This document shows, piece by piece, positions 48,258-49,784 of a DNA stretch of 49,784 nucleotides; position 1 is the first letter of the stretch, and every line of letters starts with the position of its first letter. Position numbers and translations under genes: made by a program. Source of the DNA: Pseudomonas guariconensis (lineage in GTDB: Bacteria > Pseudomonadota > Gammaproteobacteria > Pseudomonadales > Pseudomonadaceae). The notes under the pieces were generated by a model. It was not told the DNA's origin. It saw nothing but the letters and a program-made list of their open reading frames with translations, and ran no database searches. Location of the stretch: the NCBI RefSeq assembly GCF_024127895.1, contig NZ_JAMYBK010000031.1, forward strand, positions 1 to 49,784, given 5' to 3'.

Positions 48258-49442
48258 ATGCGTCAATGCTATGTCTTGTTGCACCGCTACCTGGGCCTGG
48301 TGACGGCTGTGTTCCTGGCCCTGGCTGGCCTCACCGGCAGCCTGCTGGCTTTCCACCACGAGCTGGACGAATGGCTCAACCCCAGCTTCTATGAAGCGCC
48401 GGCGCTCGGCACGCCGCAGCAACCCGGCGCGCTTGTGGACAAGTTGCAAGCCGAGCATCCGCGCCTGCAGGTCTGGTACATGGAATATCCACAGGAAGCC
48501 GGACATTCCGCATTGCTGGCCATGGTGCCGCGCAACGACCCGCGCACTGACCAGCCCTATGCCGAAAAGAACACGGTGTTCTATCTCGACCCCGTGAGCG
48601 GCGAGACCCTCGGCCAGCGCTACTGGGGCGAGTGCTGCTTCTCTCGCGAGAACTTCATGCCGTTCATCCTGGAACTGCACTACAGCCTGACCCTGCCAGG
48701 CAACTGGGGCATCCTGCTGATGGGAGTGGTGGCCATCCTCTGGGTGCTGGACTGCTTCATCGCCGTGCTGCTCACCCTGCCCCGCGGGCGGCCGTTCTGG
48801 CGCAAATGGGCGACCGCCTGGAAGATCAAGAGCGGGCACGCCTATCGCCTGAACCTGGATATCCACAGGGCCGGCGGATTGTGGCTGTGGCTGCTGCTGT
48901 TACCCATCGCCATCAGCAGCGTGGCGATGAACCTGCCGGCACAGGTGTTCAAGCCCGCCGTATCCTTGTTCTCACCCGTCGCGCCAAGCGTCTACGAGGC
49001 CCGTGGAGCAATGCCCAAGGACGAACTGGGGGTGACCCTGCTGACCTATCAACAGGCCTACCAGAGGGCCCAGGAGGAAGGGGCAAGGCTTGGGTTGTCC
49101 GCACCGATCGGCGAGCTCTACTACAGCTTCGAGTACAACTTCTATGGCGCCGGCTTCGGCCAGCATGACACCGATGCCCACGGCAAGTCTTGGCTGTTCT
49201 TCCACGGCACCGATGGGCGTTTGCTGGGCCAGGAGATAGCGGGCCAGGGGACCTTGGGCGAACAGTTCTATCGCTTGCAGCTACCCATCCATGGTGGACG
49301 GATCATCGGAACGACCGGCCAGGTGCTGATCGCCATCCTGGGCGTGGCGATAGCGGTGCTCTCGTTTACCGGGGTCTATATCTGGTGGCGCAAGTTGCAG
49401 GCACGCCGGATCGGGAAAGCGCGCAAGGCGACGATGGCGTAG
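48258..49442 (+). CDS. PepSY-associated transmembrane protein (siderophore-iron reductase-like)
   Basis: A 394-residue inner-membrane protein of the PepSY-TM family, with four predicted helices (about residues 10-32, 145-172, 200-225 and 350-375). Conserved features: 'LHRYLGLVTAVFLALAGLTGSLLAFHHELDEWLNP' and 'ILGVAIAVLSFTGVYIWWRK'. Relatives linked to siderophore receptors (for example FoxB, PiuB) are thought to reduce ferric siderophores or help iron release. The start at 48258 (GGAG ribosome binding site) excludes a hydrophobic run upstream that overlaps the terminator. Confidence 0.88.
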   Translation: MRQCYVLLHRYLGLVTAVFLALAGLTGSLLAFHHELDEWLNPSFYEAPALGTPQQPGALVDKLQAEHPRLQVWYMEYPQEAGHSALLAMVPRNDPRTDQPYAEKNTVFYLDPVSGETLGQRYWGECCFSRENFMPFILELHYSLTLPGNWGILLMGVVAILWVLDCFIAVLLTLPRGRPFWRKWATAWKIKSGHAYRLNLDIHRAGGLWLWLLLLPIAISSVAMNLPAQVFKPAVSLFSPVAPSVYEARGAMPKDELGVTLLTYQQAYQRAQEEGARLGLSAPIGELYYSFEYNFYGAGFGQHDTDAHGKSWLFFHGTDGRLLGQEIAGQGTLGEQFYRLQLPIHGGRIIGTTGQVLIAILGVAIAVLSFTGVYIWWRKLQARRIGKARKATMA

Positions 49443-49455
49443 GGCCGGAAAAGAC

Positions 49456-49488
49456 AAAGCCCCTGTCCGCATCGCGGACAGGGGCTTT
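49456..49488. terminator. Bidirectional terminator between PepSY gene and 5S rRNA
   Basis: AAAGCCCCTGTCCGC-ATC-GCGGACAGGGGCTTT is a perfect 15-bp stem with A/T-rich ends on both strands. It ends the PepSY gene (plus) and the left 5S copy (minus). Confidence 0.85.
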
Positions 49489-49497
49489 GGATTTGAA

Positions 49498-49615
49498 TCT
49501 TGACGATGACCTACTCTCACATGGGGAAACCCCACACTACCATCGGCGATGCGTCGTTTCACTGCTGAGTTCGGGATGGGATCAGGTGGTGCCAACGCTC
49601 TATGGTCGTCAAGAA
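49498..49615 (-). rRNA. rrf: 5S ribosomal RNA
   Basis: Reverse complement gives CTTGACGACCATAGAGCGTTGG... CCACCTGATCCC... CGAACTCAG... GATGGTAGTGTGGGG... GAGAGTAGGTCATCGTCAAG, a complete Pseudomonas 5S rRNA. The terminal stem is CTTGACGA/TCGTCAAG. Exact ends are accurate to two or three bases. Confidence 0.95.
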
Positions 49616-49678
49616 ATTCTGTGTGCCGGACCGTCGTGGAGGACGTGCCAGCGAATCTCTGGTCTCTCTACTAAAAGA

Positions 49679-49714
49679 CAAAACCCCTACCTGCTCGCGC
49701 AGATAGGGGTTTTG
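49679..49714 (-). terminator. Terminator between the two 5S genes
   Basis: CAAAACCCCTACCTG-CTCGCG-CAGATAGGGGTTTTG forms a stem with a single mismatch. On the minus strand it follows the right-hand 5S copy and ends in TTTTG. Confidence 0.75.
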
Positions 49715-49723
49715 CGAAATGAA

Positions 49724-49784
49724 TCTTGACGATGACCTACTCTCACATGGGGAAACCCCACACTACCATCGGCGATGCATCGTT
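49724..49784 (-). rRNA. rrf: Second 5S ribosomal RNA (3' part only; cut by window edge)
   Basis: The last 61 bases match the 3' half of the first 5S copy, except that GATGCGTCG reads GATGCATCG. A tandem duplicated 5S is known at the end of one rRNA operon in some Pseudomonas. The rest of the operon should lie to the right. Confidence 0.9.

Noticed and set aside
1..49784. CRISPR arrays, tRNA genes, prophage or IS elements other than RayT
   Set aside because: No regularly spaced direct repeats, cloverleaf sequences, integrases or DDE transposases were recognised by eye. A tRNA scan would be needed to exclude a missed tRNA.

Overview
The window looks like a chromosomal segment of a Pseudomonas putida-group bacterium (P. 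putida / P. entomophila-like). The evidence is high G+C, REP/REPIN palindromes with the core GTGGGAGCCGGCTTGCC, a RayT gene flanked by such REPINs, LapG/LapD biofilm regulators, a mini-RHS gene and a Pseudomonas-type 5S rRNA. Species is inferred from gene content only.

Layout. 1-2.7 kb: REPIN, a YaiI/DUF188 gene and a cytochrome c-FTR1 iron permease fusion (minus strand). 2.9-6.0 kb: a plus-strand cell-envelope operon (COG3014 lipoprotein, YcfL-like, LpoB-like, and a secreted LpoB/CsgG-like protein). 6.0-8.8 kb: an accessory patch with a REPIN-flanked RayT, a split DUF6124 locus preceded by a strongly structured minus-strand RNA candidate, and an orphan mini-RHS gene. 8.8-13.9 kb: a MarR-controlled tripartite efflux operon (marR-FUSC-DUF1656-HlyD-NodT) with four-base overlaps at every junction. 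14.0-15.6 kb: a SEL1/TPR-like protein and a shortened WYL-type regulator. 15.6-19.3 kb: a TauD-family dioxygenase with a sulfonate/taurine-type ABC transporter. 19.6-33.3 kb: a complete one-direction cellulose operon bcsE-F-G-R-Q-A-B-Z-C, including the phosphoethanolamine transferase BcsG. 33.5-36.6 kb: a small 'tryptophan synthase beta-like' protein, then lapG-lapD. 36.9-37.6 kb: a GntR/FCD regulator with a VanO-like palindrome in its promoter. 38.2-43.9 kb: a four-gene pvf/mgo operon (haem-oxygenase-like DUF3050, AurF-type diiron N-oxygenase, A-T-R NRPS, SRPBCC protein) of the family that makes diazeniumdiolate/pyrazine-N-oxide signals and virulence factors. 44.1-49.4 kb: a Fur-box-preceded FecI/FecR/TonB-transducer cassette (FoxA-like) with a PepSY reductase-like protein. 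49.5 kb-end: two tandem 5S rRNA genes (minus strand), the second cut by the window edge.

How it fits together. Three blocks concern surface and social behaviour. LapG/LapD (c-di-GMP control of adhesin cleavage) lie beside a c-di-GMP-dependent cellulose synthase, but no lapA/lapB/lapC is present in the window. The pvf/mgo operon sits between the GntR gene and the fox-type iron cassette. From memory, in P. putida KT2440 the order is fox cassette - GntR - lapG - lapD - lapA/B/C - tauD-like/ABC. On that comparison this chromosome carries two replacements or insertions: pvf between fox and GntR, and bcs at the lapABC position. This should be verified by alignment.

The most unusual items are the pvf/mgo operon with its AT-rich palindromic leader, the structured RNA candidate at 7339-7484 (-), the inverted-repeat-rich region upstream of bcsE, and the uncoupling of lapGD from lapABC.
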